NCBI GenBank assembly: GCA_012932865.1
Contig: SAXG01000069.1
Coordinates: forward strand, 62,001 to 126,000
Direction: 5' to 3'
DNA length: 64,000 nucleotides
Origin: Amylostereum areolatum
Lineage: Eukaryota > Basidiomycota > Agaricomycetes > Russulales > Stereaceae
Position numbers and translations under genes: made by a program. Below are positions 31,081 through 43,034 of the stretch, one piece after another; the first letter of the stretch is position 1, and every line of letters begins with the position of its first letter. Under the pieces are notes generated by a model that was given only the letters and a program-made list of their open reading frames with translations, was not told where the DNA came from and ran no database searches.

Positions 31081-31188
31081 CACTGAACTCTGCCTACAAA
31101 AATGTGAACGTTAGGGTTTAAAAAATCTGACCTTCTAAAAATGTGGGGAACCGTACTGCCATGCTCGCAATGGCCCACTCCCCACCAA

Positions 31189-34100
31189 GTCACGGAATAT
31201 GTCACGCTTCGTCTAATCATTCAAGACCATGAAGAAAACATCGACCTCGCGGTCTCCAATCTAGGAGATACAGACCTCTTCATCGGACATGAGTGGCTGA
31301 AAAAGCACAATCCTCACATCGACCGGAAATCAGGATCAATTGAATTTGACCAATGCCCTCCAAGCTGCTCTCGTCCCCCTCCCCTTCTCAATATTGATGA
31401 TGACAAAGAAGAGGAGGAAGAGCCAGTCCACATGGAAAAGGATGAGCAGCTGTTCGCTTTTGACTGGGACGGTTACAAGACAACCTACCACATCCGGACC
31501 CATGCATCAGACATTGCAATCGAGGAGCATGCTAAGAAAAAGGAACAGACCTTCTCGGAGTGGGTCCCAACGGTGTACCATGAATTCAAAGACATCTTTG
31601 ACAAAGATGACTTCAACAAGCTTCCTGAGCGATGCCCATGGGACCACACCATTGAACTCACTTCTAACTTCAAACCGGTCGATTGCAAAGTTTACCCCCT
31701 CACATTGGACGAGCAGAAGTAACTGGATGCCTTTTTGGAAGAGAACCTGAGATCTGGCCGGATCCAACCGTCCAAATCACCCATGGCCTCCCCATTCTTC
31801 TTCATCAAGAAAAAAGATGGCTCGCTACGTCCTGTGCAGGACTATCGAAAGCTCAATGAGATGACGATAAAGAACCGTTACCCACTCTCGCTCATCCAAG
31901 AGTTGGTTGATAAGCTTAAGGGAGCACGGCACTTTACCAAGCTCGATGTCCGATGGGGGTACAACAATGTTCGGATTAAAGAAGGAGATGAATGGAAAGC
32001 GGTGTTCCGCACGAATAAAGGCCTCTACGAGCCTACGGTCATGTTCTTTGGACTCACCAACTCCCCGTCTACGTTCCAAGCCATGATGAACGACCTGTTC
32101 AAAGACTTGATCCACCAAGGAGTTGTGGTCGTCTATTTGGACAACATCCTCATCTTCACGCATACGCTAGAAGAACATCGTCAGATAGTCAAGGAGGTCC
32201 TCCAGATCCTGCGAGAGAACAAACTCTACCTGAAGCCAGAAAAGTGCGAGTTTGAGAAGGCAGAAATTGAATACCTGGGCATGATTGTTGGCGGAGGAAG
32301 GGTTCGCATGGATCCAGCAAAGGTCGCGGCAATCACCAATTGGCCAGCCCCCAAAACGAAGAAACAACTTCAATCGTTTTTGGGCTTTTGCAACTTCTAC
32401 CGTCGCTTTATCAAGGACTTCAGCGGCATTGCTCACCCAATGACTAAGCTCACTGGGAAGACGGAATGGGTCTGGAACACCCCGCAGCAGGAGGCGTTCG
32501 AGGAACTCAAGCGACGTATAACATCGCAGCCAGTTCTAGCAATCCCTACAGACGATGGGCAGTTCCGTGTCGAGGCGGACTCCTCTGACTATGCCACGGG
32601 CGCGGTACTCTCGCAACAACAGGACAATGGCAAATGGCACCTGGTCGCCTTCCTCTCAAAGTCCCTCAGCGAAGCTGAGAGGAACTATGAGATCTATGAC
32701 AAGGAATTACTGGCTATCATGACGGCACTAGAGGAATGGAGACAATACCTCATGGGGGCACGACAGGAGTTTGAAATCTGGTCGGATCATCGTAATCTCA
32801 CGTACTTCTGCAAGGTGCAGAAGCTAAATCAGAGACAAGCACGGTGGTTAACGGAACTACAAGAGTATCATTGTATGCTACTCCACAAACCTGGCAGAAC
32901 AATGGGTGAACCCGATGCTATTTCCCGACTAGCGGGCCTTGAGAAGGGGGAGAAAGACAATGAAAACATCGTCCTCCTGAAACCAGAACTCTTTCGCGCC
33001 CTCAACCATGCAGGAATTGTAACCAATGGACCTGACAATGTCTTCATTGAGCGGATTCAGGAGGCTACCTTACTTCGAGACCATGCAGTAGAACGCGCCT
33101 TAGCACTCAAAGTGAAGGGATGGCTGGAACACGCAGACGGAATGGTCACCTGGCAACACAGACTCTATGTCCCAAGAGACAAAGGACTCTGTGCAGACAT
33201 CATCCAAGCTCATCATGACGGCCTGCTTGTTGGTCATCCAGGACGATACAAGACCCACGAGCTCATCACATGCAACTACTGGTGGCCTGCCGTTAGAGAC
33301 GATGTCCGGAAATATGTCGAAGGATGTGAGACCTGCCAACGTACCAAGATTAGACACGATCGTATTGCCGCTCCACTCCACCCACATGACCCGCCACAAG
33401 CACCTTGGGAGCATGTATCCATTGACTTTGTCATGCTGCTCCCGGTCTCGGATGGAAAAGACGCCATCTGCAATGTGAACTGCATGGGTCCCAAGCAGGT
33501 TGTATTCTGGGCCACGACCAAAGACCTAACAGAGGACGAGCTTGCCTTCGAGTACCTATGCAAGGTGGTCCCCCATCGTGGAATTCCTAGAAAGATCATC
33601 AGCGACCGCGGCAGCGTGTTTGTCTCCAAGTTCACCACGGCATTGTTCCAACTGTTAGGAATTGAAGGGAACCTATCCACGGTGTATCACCCTTAGACGG
33701 ACGGACAGACCGAACGCTCCAACATGGCCATGGAAAACTACCTTTGCATCTTTGTCAATCAATGACAAGACAATTGGACACGTTACCTCCCACTTGCCAT
33801 GACCGCGCTCAACAACATGGTCCATAGTTCGATTGGGATGTCTCCCAACTTTGCCAACTATGGTCGGGAACTCTACCTGGGGACAAACCCTCAACGCGAG
33901 ACAGACAACCCATCGGCAAACGAGTTTGCACAATGCCTGCGAGACATCTATGAGGAAGCCCGCTTTGCGCTAAAAGCAGCACAGGATGATCAAAAGCACT
34001 TTTACGATTGCAAGAAGGATGAACCAATAAATTACAAAATTGGCAACTTCGTCTGGCTGGAAGCCAAGACAAGAGATGGCCAAACCGTAATCAAAACGGC

Positions 34101-34584
34101 ACGTCCTATGCAAAAGCTAGATGACAAGCGCTTTGGTCCTTTCGAAATCCTGGAAAAAGTCGGAGCATCGGCTTACAAGCTTCGCCTCCCTGCATCCTGG
34201 TCACGAAAACATCCGGTCTTCAACGAGTCCCTCCTATCCCCACACAATGGTCCTGCCTTTGACAATCAGAAAGCACCTACACCTCCACCCCCAGAGTTAG
34301 TCCAAGGAGAGGAAGTCTATGAGGTCGAAAAGATTATAGACTCCAAGAAGGTTGGTCGCGGCTTCAAGTACCTCATCAAATGGAAAGGCTACCCAGACAA
34401 TGACAATACTTGGGAGCCTCTCACCAATCTCCAGAATGCCAAGAAACGCATTGACGACTTCCGCCATGAACATCCAGGTGCCCCGAAACCTGCACACCTT
34501 AATTGTTGGGAACTCCTGTCAGAGGAAGAAGCCAGATCTGATTATGACGAGGACGTCGAATCTAAGGAAGGGGTGATGTCATGA
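31189..34584 (+). pseudogene. pol: Pol of D1: protease end, RT, RNase H, integrase, chromodomain
   Basis: Resumes D1 pol as TEYVTLRLIIQDH. Domains in order: protease end (GDTDLFIGHEWLKKHNP), RT, RNase H (VEADSSDYATGAVLS), integrase HHCC (HPGRYKTHEL, CETCQRTK) and core (SIDFVMLLP, ISDRGSVF), and a C-terminal chromodomain (YEVEKIIDSKK, YLIKWKGYPDNDNTWEP). One frame is kept but broken by TAA (31720-31722), TAG (33694-33696, before TDGQTERSN) and TGA (33763-33765, at an expected Arg). The RT active site reads YLDN rather than YLDD, so polymerase activity would be lost even without the stops. The frame ends inside the LTR. Confidence 0.92.
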
Positions 34585-35328
34585 ACGGTCTATAATTTTC
34601 TTTTTACTTTACATTGGTTACACGCTTTAGGACTTGTAGGCTTATCACCGGTCCGGCTCCACTTCGGCCCGGACCCGGTTCATCTACATCCTGCCCGGAC
34701 CCACGTGACTCATCTCGGCCCGGGTCTCCTTTCTCTTGACTCATGCTGTACAATACTGACTCATGCTGTGCTCTTTTACATACGACTGCTTACTTATACT
34801 AGGTCTGCTTACTGATCGCCGTGTATCGGTTGCTTACCTAAGTCTCTCTCCTCTTGGGTATATAAGGCTCGCTCTCGCTGTACATATTCCTTATCTCGAG
34901 CTAGTCAATTCTACCGACTTTGCTTGCTTTCCCTCGTCTGTCGCCGTGTCTGATTGGCTCCCTTCTATCGTCCTCATCTTCTAGTCAGCTGTGTCGTAAC
35001 TTGGTGCTGTCGCACTAGTCGTTGCTGACAAGGGTCTGGCTTTCCTCTCCCATGTACTAGCCCCCGAGTCGAGGATGGTTACTAGTACGGCAAGGAGATC
35101 AGGTGTCGAGGATGAATGTCACTAGTCTTGCCAAATCGCAAGACTGTCTGCCTCAGCCTCCTCGGCCTTTTGGCTGTCTCTTCGTTCAAGGGTCACGAGC
35201 CCAAGAACTTCTCGGGTCACTTTCCCTTTGTTGCTTTTACTAGCCTCCTACACCGTTAGGTGCACCTTCAACTGTCACATCTGGGTTCTCATGGTGTTTG
35301 AGGGGCCCCGAGTACGTGTAACGTAACA
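34577..35328 (+). repeat. 3' LTR of D1
   Basis: About 752 bp, from TGTCATGAACGG after the purine tract AAGGAAGGGG to GTAACGTAACA. The TATA box is at 34859-34866 (TATATAAGG). A second, partial copy of this LTR starts at 63713. D1's 5' LTR was not found. Confidence 0.83.
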
Positions 35329-35334
35329 CAGTTA

Positions 35335-35917
35335 TGTCAAGCCAGCAGCCGCTGATGCGTGCGCACGACCACAGAATCGGGGTAACTAGTTGCGTATGCT
35401 GGGGGTAATGATCCGAGGCGGCGATGAAAGAGAAGTGGAGTTAGTAGTGTGAAAGGGGTGTCTACTACGGACACGATATGCTACGCTATAATGGTCATCG
35501 GGTAGTGCAATAGTAAGGTAGATCTCAACCTTATGTCAGCAACGGCCTTAGTAATGAGCACTAGGTGACGATGTGTGACACAGGATAGTGAGACGAGTAG
35601 GAACGATGGGGGATAAGGTCGGTAGTATTGACCAGGTCGAGATGAGGAATATGTACAGGAGGTTTGGAGTCTTTATATACTACGAGGCGGAGTCACTTAG
35701 TAAGCTACGACACACAGCGGTCAGTAAGCAGAGCTAAGTATAGATACGTGCACAGTAGGATCAGTAAGCGAGACAATAAGGATGAGCCAGGTCCGGAGTG
35801 ATATGATGTCATGCGCAGTACTATGGGGTCATGCACAGTAGGATCAGTAAGCAAAACAATAAGGATGAGCCGGGTTCAGAGCGGAGTAACGAAGTGTAAC
35901 TAAGGTGGGTTTTGTCA
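35335..35917 (-). repeat. Diverged D-type solo LTR, inverted
   Basis: Read on the minus strand it has TATATAAAG followed by CTGTACATATTCCTCATCTCGA, GGTCAAT.CTACCGAC, clearly homologous to the D1 LTR (CTGTACATATTCC ... CTAGTCAAT.CTACCGAC). The edges TG..CA are approximate. It contains a duplicated AGGATCAGTAAGC, ACAATAAGGATGAGCC segment (35755 and 35839). Confidence 0.65.
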
Positions 35918-35949
35918 GAGAGGAATGAAAATGAAAATGAATTGGGATA

Positions 35950-37631
35950 ATATCCCCGAGGTCCCCAAGATGCCCAAGATGCCCGAAATGGTATCATTCA
36001 TGATACGGAAAACACCCCACATACAATACAAGACATAGAGTGGGCCGAGCACTTTCAAGAAGGGCTTCGGAATGCTACGCTTGACAACTTGAACCTCAAT
36101 GCAGAATATATTGAGATGATTCGCAACCCCCCAGAGGAGATCCCTGAAATTGATGTGGGGCTTACCCACGACATCGAGACCTATCTGTCTGTTACCTACG
36201 CCTCTCGAAAAGCCTACGACAATGTGCGGAAGGCATACCTCAAGAAACATCCCAAAGAGACCATGCTATCGCACTACCAGGTCAAACAACGCATCACGGA
36301 GCTCAGCGGCATCATGCCTATCACCCATGACATGTGCGTGAACAGCTGCCTTGCATTTATGGGGCCATTCTTGGACAAGGAAACATGCCCCCTCTGTGGC
36401 GAGTCTCGATACGATGCCAATAAACTTGCGTCGAGTAACGGCCAAGTCTTGCAAGCCTGTCAACAGTTTTGTACGGTGCCCTTAGGTCCCCAGATCCAAG
36501 CCCACTACCGTTCTCCAGAATTGGCAAAGCAAATGTCGTATGGGGGCCGTCTGCGAGCGGACATTCTGGCCAAGGAGGGGTTGGGTGGTACACAGATCGA
36601 CGTCTATGAAGATGTGTACCATGGAGAAGATTTACAGAGGGCCGTCAAATGGAAGGATTTGTCGGTCACAGACTCCGTTGTTTTATTCACAACCGATGGG
36701 GCCCAGCTTTATTGAAACAAAACATCAGACTGTTGGATCTACATCTGGGTCTTCCTCGACCTGGACCCGACCTTGCGTTATAAGAAGAAGCATATTACTT
36801 TTGGCGGCGCGATTCCCGGTCCCAACAAACCTAAAAATCTTGATTCTTTCATCTTTCCCAGTTTGCATCATCTGGCGGTGTTGCAGCGTGAAGGCCTGCA
36901 CATATGGAATGCTGAACGGCAGGCCATCCAAATTGACCATCCGTACCTCGCATTTGGAACAGCGGATACCCCTTCCATGGCTTTCCTCGATGGAATGGTT
37001 GGCTACCATGGGCGTAGTGGCTGTTGCTTTTACTGCCCCATTGTAGGATGCCACAAGCGGGGGGCACCTCATTACTATCCCGCATGTCTCCTTCTGGACG
37101 ACTACATCATGGCGAGGTGCGATCATCCAGACGTCAAGCTAGAGAGTCTGGCAAAAATCAAGTTGGCCGCAACTTTGCAGAGGTGATGCGTGATGCCTCC
37201 CTGTACTTTGCTTCTTTGTGTTTTCTAACCATTTGGCTTGCAGATACAAGGAGAACCTCGTGCACTTGAACGCGGCGCACACTCAGGGTGAATACAAGGC
37301 AAGGCGTCTGCAGACAGGAATATGCAAACCCAGTATCTTCAGCGGGATTCACCACTCCTGAACACTCAGTGTGCCTGCGATGTTTCCTGCAGATCTAATG
37401 CATCTTGTTTGCCTCAACCTGTCCGATCTCCTCCTATCGTTGTGGCGCGGAACAATGTCATGTGATTGAAATGACGACAAGTCAATGTGGGAGTGGGCAG
37501 GGCTAATGGAGAAGGAGATCTTTGCCACCCATGGTCTATTTGTAGCAATAATCACTACATTTTGGCCAAGCTTGTTCGGACGACCACCTCGAAACCCTGC
37601 TGAGAAGTTGACAACTACAACATGATTCCAT
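35950..37631 (+). pseudogene. Plavaka-like (CACTA superfamily) transposase, N-terminal part
   Basis: A TNP2-type fungal transposase. Visible blocks: CPLCGESRYD (paired Cys), DSVVLFTTDGAQLY, CWIYIWVFLDL, GGAIPGPNKPKN with a following SFIFPSLHHLA, CCFYC near 37025, and FPADLMHLVCLNLSDLLLSLW. An intron is likely at about 37184-37241. Point stops lie at 36712 (TGA after QLY), near 37360 (TGA) and near 37465 (TGA). The 5' edge fades near 35950 beside the solo LTR. After AEKL the gene is cut by the element at 37632. It would excise elements with CACTA-like ends; this copy is dead. Confidence 0.78.
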
Positions 37632-39035
37632 CAGGGAAACACTCCCCTCATAATTCCAACTAATTTGCCAAAATTTCCTCTAATTTGCACCAACCCGGAT
37701 TAGCTTACCCCCCTCTGGAATTATGGCTAATTCAGCATAATCAGAGCAGATATCAGCTGAAATGTCACACTCCTTCCCAGTACTATTAGGCTTTGTTGCT
37801 TGCCACTGGCAATCAAATAACTTTCAGATCATACTAATAGTAGAATAGATGAATCAATGCATTGTTGAATTCTGATTACACGTATCTAAACTAGACTGCT
37901 TAAAATAGGGCATAAGGTGTAGGGGCATGGAGGCCACAAGACAATAGAGGGTACAAGATGGCAGAGAGCATGAGTACAAAATGGTAGAGGGCACGAGATG
38001 GGGTACAAAGCAGTGGCAAGTGCAAGACCGCAGAGGGTACGAGGCAGCAGCAAGTGCAAAACAGAAGAGAACACGAGACAATGGTGAGTGTGAATAGCAG
38101 AGGGTGTGAGACAGCAGAGGGTACGTGACGGTGGAGGGTATGAGGTGGCAGAGGGTACAAGGCAGTGGAGGGTACAAGGCAGCGACAAGTTCAAGGCGGC
38201 GGCCAGTACGAGGCGGTGGCCAGTACGAGACAATAGAAGGCAGCGGAGGGCGCAAGACAGTGGAGGGGCACGAGACAGTGAAGGGCGCGAGACAGGGTAC
38301 AAGGAAGCGGCAAGGGCGAGGCAGGGTAGGAGACGGCGGCGAGTATAAGATGGTGGAGGGTGTGAGACGGCGGAGGGTGCGAGATGGGTACAAGGTGGCA
38401 CTGAGTGGGAGACAGCAGACAGTGCAAGACAGTGGCTGCGAGTATGAAGTGGCAGAGGATGCGAGATGGTGGAGGGCAAAGGTCGAAAAGTCCGAACTGA
38501 GTCAGGGAGGTGCAAGTGAAGTGCAAGGCACTATTGAGTTGCCTGCGACAGAATCTGATGTTAATGAGATATATCCATTAGCATTGCATCCTTTGAAGGC
38601 ATATTCTACTGTATATAGCCTATCTGGACTGGTTTTGAAGGTCATTGAGGGTGGATATTGGGAGGAATGGGATGGATGGCAAGGAGGAAGTGTGGATGAC
38701 ATTGAAAGAAGACAAGTCGCGAGTTGGCACGGGTTGTGCTGGCAGTGTGACGTACTGTGACAATTGTGACAAACCATAACTTAAATCATCACTAATGAGA
38801 TTCATTTATTCTACACCTGTCACCTGTATCACAGCTCATGCACTCATGTATAAAGTATTCAGTGGTGCTCAGGAGGTATCAAGCAAACAATTCACATCAA
38901 AATTACAGAGATAAGTGGGGAAATATCACATCCTATTTGCATACCCTCAAAAAAGTCGATTTGTCACGTTATCACGCCGTGCCACGTCAAATTAGCGGCC
39001 CAGTTAGCTGATTTTAGGAGGGGTGTGTTTCCCTG
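37632..39035. mobile_element. Non-autonomous DNA transposon with CAGGGAAACAC termini
   Basis: 1404 bp with terminal inverted repeats CAGGGAAACACTCCCCTC (left) and CAGGGAAACACACCCCTC (right, complement). It separates the two halves of the Plavaka-like gene. No transposase is present. I could not find a target duplication (left flank GATTCCAT, right flank ATGTCCCC). Confidence 0.75.
37915..38490. repeat. Purine-rich degenerate minisatellite
   Basis: Irregular units of about 10-20 bp such as GAGGGTACAAGGCAGCGG and GTGCGAGACGGCGGAGG, inside the 1.4-kb element. Frames across it are artefacts. Confidence 0.8.
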
Positions 39036-39461
39036 ATGTCCCCTCCCGTACTGGCGCAATTTTTGCAAGCTTGTTGCTGGCATCCAAATTGTCTATGCTT
39101 ACAAGATCCGACTAGAGGCACTTCGTCGTGCGCAGAAGCACTTGCTAGAGTTCTTGAAGGAGTTCAAAGAGCTGTACTATAGGAGGAAAGCATCCCAGCT
39201 CCATTTCTGTTGGCACAGCATCCACCAGGTTGCTCATTTGGCACCTGAGTCCGCTCGTGTGGGATCCCTTGGCCTCCTCGGCCAGTGGCTAATTGAACGA
39301 ACCATAGACGACCTCGGGTTTGAGCTCAAACTTGATTCCAATCCGTATGCAAACCTCTCTGAGTGTGGCGTTCAGCGTGCACAGATGAACACTCTGAAGG
39401 TGATCATACCTGATCTTGAGCCAGACACAGAAGCCCTTCCACGTGGTGCGGTGGATCTCGA
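39036..39461 (+). pseudogene. Plavaka-like transposase, C-terminal part
   Basis: Continues the gene after the insertion: YWRNFCKLVAGIQIVY, FLKEFKELYYRRKASQLHF, HSIHQVAHLAPESARVGS, LGQWLIERTIDDLG and DSNPYANLSECGVQR, in the family's order. Homology ends at 39461, where Y-B begins (ACTTGGTGGGGAGTGGGCC). Confidence 0.78.
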
Positions 39462-39574
39462 CTTGGTGGGGAGTGGGCCATTGCGTGCATAGCAGTACGG
39501 TTCCCCACATTTTTAGGTCTGAAGGTCAGATTTTTTAAACCCTAGCATTCACATTTTTGTAGGCAGAGTTCAGT

Positions 39575-39860
39575 GCTCATGCTATTTTGTGCTGGGGTGC
39601 GGGAGCATGCAAGTGCTCATGCTATGTTGTATTGGGTGTGGGAGCGCGCAAGTGCTCACACCATTTTGTGTGTGGAGGGGAGGTGGGAGCGCGCAAGTGC
39701 TCACAGTATTTTGTGTTGGGTGTGGGAGTGCGCAAGTGCTCACACCATTTTGTGTGGGGAGGGGGGGTGGGAGCACGCAAGCGCTCACACCATTTTGTGT
39801 GGGGAGGGAGGGTGGGAGCGCACAAGCGCTTACACGACTTTGTGTTGGGGTGCAGGAGCA
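39575..39860 (-). repeat. 39-bp minisatellite variant, Y-B
   Basis: Inverted counterpart of 30755-31080, about seven units with small insertions. Confidence 0.9.
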
Positions 39861-40599
39861 CTCATATGGACTTGCAAGGTAAGAGTGGTATAAATACATG
39901 AATATTGCTCTCTGCCTAAGTAGGTGTAGTCTATTGGTATCACAAGATTTGTGTGCAGGTGTGTTGGTTGCTGGTTCCAATTCCTGTTCTGCTTATTTTA
40001 TTTTATCCAACTATATGGCATGTTTGCCAATGGTCATCACGTAACCCAAAGTGGAAATGACGTACTTGGCATGCAGTTTGGGCAGAATTGCACATCAAGT
40101 ACATCATTTCCGCCTTTAGGTCACGTCATCACACTGTACATTTGTTCCAATCTCAGCCTACAAACAGTTTTGAAGCCCACCTACCAGAGCTCTTCACGAG
40201 TATATCCGCGGATATACCTGTATCCGTGGGACAGGTACCTGTGACGTCCCAGACCACTACCCACATCCGCACGGGTTTTAGGCATGCGGATACTCGTATC
40301 CGTGGATGTTGAAACCCGTGCGGATACGGGTATCGTGAGTACTCGTCCGCTCTTACCGAGCTCAGGTACAAACAATCTTACTTACCATTTATGGTAATCC
40401 TCAATCTACCCTCTTTTCTTTTCTTTTGCTTTTACTCAGGCTCACATAATATATAGTTCAACATAGAAACAGATTCAAGTAGGTAATATATCGTAGGTAC
40501 TACACGCACAATCACTATGTATGTAGGGGCTTCGGAAGGGCGTGCCTGGCGCGCGATCGTGCGATGGCTGGGCAGCAGCGGCAGAGGCAGCGGCGACAG

Positions 40600-41254
40600 T
40601 AGAGCTCTTCACGAGTGCACTCTTACAGGTACCTGCAACCTTGAGACAGGTACCTGTGGCTCCAGATCTTATACTCCCACTCTCACGAGTATCAGGCACA
40701 CAGGTACCTGTGGCACGGATACTCCCACTCGCGGATACACAGGTATGACAAGTACCTGTTGTTCCTAGAAAATATGATACAAGCAGCAGTAGTGGCCTTC
40801 TTGGACTCATCTTGGAAGCTCTGTTAGGCATATTGACACTCCATCTTCAAGGCAAGGATACTGCTAGTAACATTTAAGTACAGGTAAACATATATCAGAG
40901 TATGATACAGCATACCACACAAGGCTTTCAGCGATATATGTGAGGGGAGGAGAGGAAATGGATGAGAAAGGGGCCACAATAGAAACAACAGTACATAAGG
41001 ATCTGCAAGAGAGAATGCTTATATCAATCCAACAGCTATTATCTGTAATTATATCAAGATCAACCCTGCCAAAGTACCTGACAGGTATTTGACAGGTACT
41101 TGCACAGGTAACCTGTGAGCTCAAAAGTCATACCTGTACTCTCACAAGTATCAGGCACACGAGTACTCGTATCCGCGGATGGCAATACCCACGGATGTGC
41201 CTTACAGGTACTCATACAGGTACTCACGAGTATAGCCACTCGTGAAGAGCTCTA
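40600..41254 (-). mobile_element. hAT-like MITE, 655 bp, copy 2
   Basis: Same element as 15119-15773 in reverse. The target duplication is GGCGACAG (40592-40599 and 41255-41262). Nested in the 2.6-kb hAT-like element. Confidence 0.95.
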
Positions 41255-41626
41255 GGCGACAGAGGCGACGGGGGCAGAGGCGACAGGGACAGAGGCAGCA
41301 GAGGTGGCAGAGGTGGCAGGTGGCGAGGACACACGAGGTGCGGGCGGCTCGAGGGTGTGGGCGTGGGCGGCTTGAGGGCGTGGGCGGCTTGAGGGAGTGG
41401 GCGGCTTGAGGGAGTGGACGGGGGCGGCTTGAGGGCGTAGGCACAGGTGGCTTGAGGGCACGGGCGTGGGTGGCTCGAGGGCGCGGACACGGGCAGCTTG
41501 AGGACGCACGGGCGCGTTCGTTGAGGGCGCAAACGGCTTGAGGGTGCAGGCGTGGACGGTTCGAGGGCGCGGCTGTGGATGGCTTGAGCAGGCGCGGGCG
41601 CGGATGGCTTGAGCAGGCGTGGGCGC

Positions 41627-42281
41627 TAGAGCTCTTCACGAGTGGCTATACTCGTGAGTACCTGTATGAGTACCTGTAAGGCACATCCGTGGGTATTGCC
41701 ATCCGCGGATACGAGTACTCGTGTGCCTGATACTCGTGAGAGTACAGGTATGACTTTTGAGCTCACAGGTTACCTGTGCAAGTACCTGTCAAATACCTGT
41801 CAGGTACTTTGGCAGGGTTGATCTTGATATAATTACAGATAATAGCTGTTGGATTGATATAAGCATTCTCTCTTGCAGATCCTTATGTACTGTTGTTTCT
41901 ATTGTGGCCCCTTTCTCATCCATTTCCTCTCCTCCCCTCACATATATAGCTGAAAGCCTTGTGTGGTATGCTGTATCATACTCTGATATATGTTTACCTG
42001 TACTTAAATGTTACTAGCAGTATCCTTGCCTTGAAGATGGAGTGTCAATATGCCTAACAGAGCTTCCAAGATGAGTCTAAGAAGGCCACTACTGCTGCTT
42101 GTATCATATTTTCTAGGAACAACAGGTACTTGTCATACCTGTGTATCCGCGAGTAGGAGTATCCGTGTCACAGGTACCTGTGTGCCTGATACTCATGAGA
42201 GTGGGAGTATAAGATCTGGAGCCACAGGTACCTGTCTCAAGGTTGCAGGTACCTGTAAGAGTGCACTCGTGAAGAGCTCTA
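41627..42281 (+). mobile_element. hAT-like MITE, 655 bp, copy 3
   Basis: Target duplication GTGGGCGC (41619-41626 and 42282-42289). Almost identical to copy 1; one difference I noticed is CATATATAGC here versus CATATATCGC at 15434. This points to recent movement. Confidence 0.95.
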
Positions 42282-43034
42282 GTGGGCGCAGATGTTGAGG
42301 GGGGAGGAAGGCGGGCATGGAGGGAGGGCAGGCGGCGCGTGGGTGTGTGGGCATGGGCGAGAGTGAGGGCGGGAGCAGCGACGGTGTCGTCACTGTGAGT
42401 GACGACGCCGCCGCCGAAGCAAGGAAGGCAGGCGAGGAAGGCGGTGGAGGCGGTGGAGGCGGTGGCGGCGACGGCAGCGGACAATGAGGATGAGGATGAG
42501 GAGGAAAAGAAAGGTGACGAGTCACCAGAACCGAGATATCCCACGGGTCTGATGACGTGGCAACCAATCAGAGTACCCGGACTGGCACACCAGCCGGCCA
42601 CAGGTATTCAACGGGTACCTTCACGGGTTACCCGTTGTCCGAAATGGCCTACTCGTACTCTCACGGGTATTTTGGTGACAGATACTCATATCCGCGGATG
42701 CCGATACCTGCGGATGTGCCTGACAAGTACTTGAATGGGTACTCACGGGTTTTGGTACTCATGAAGAGCTCTGCCACCTACAGTCCACATTTTCTTAGAT
42801 TCTTCAAAGCATAGAATTTACTTGTTTCATTTCATTCTACTCTATTTCATGATCATTTTATTCCATTTTATATTTCTGCTATTTACAGAAGGCGTGCGGG
42901 CGCGACGAGCATGGGTACTTGTAAGAGTTGAAGGCACACGGGTGTTGAGGGCATGTGCGTGTGGGCAGAGGATGATGACGTGTTGCGCCTCGGCAGTTGC
43001 CGAGGTGCCGCGTCGCGAGGGCACGTGGATTGCT

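Larger units (their letters stand above)
11627..31188. mobile_element. 19.6-kb nested insertion block inside D1 pol
   Basis: Left flank codes NAGGPIT and right flank codes TEYVTLRL, which join in the protease of related elements. The block contains X1 (split by element B1), X2, X3, X4, an unassigned segment (29268-30250) and Y-A. Apart from B1 it has no recognisable protein genes. It consists of minisatellites, hairpins and two conserved end sequences. I could not define one clean target duplication for the whole block. Confidence 0.8.
30251..31188 (+). mobile_element. Y-A element
   Basis: Shares with X elements the 3' end (GCAATGGCCCACTCCCC then ACCAAGT) and the 39-bp minisatellite. Its 5' part (AT-rich 30300-30480 and a long imperfect hairpin at 30481-30575) is shared with the inverted copy Y-B. 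At 30425-30432 it has the single site GTAGGTGG that is duplicated around the 2.6-kb hAT-like insertion in Y-B. No coding function is seen. Confidence 0.75.
40185..42773. mobile_element. hAT-like non-autonomous element, 2.6 kb
   Basis: Ends CAGAGCTCTTCACGAG and (complement) CAGAGCTCTTCATGAG, with a perfect 8-bp duplication CCACCTAC at 40177-40184 and 42774-42781. The uninterrupted homolog in Y-A (30425-30432) has a single copy of this octamer. It contains two 655-bp MITEs, leaving about 1.26 kb of its own sequence: CGGGT-rich subterminal repeats and G-rich minisatellite (41263-41618), and no transposase. Confidence 0.92.

Noticed and set aside
11641..31188. X elements as Helitrons
   Set aside because: No RepHel protein, no 5' TC or 3' CTRR end, and no insertion between A and T that I can verify.
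35915..36250. Minus-strand ORF of 111 codons (MFLEVCLPHIV)
   Set aside because: It is the antisense shadow of the Plavaka-like transposase reading on the plus strand.
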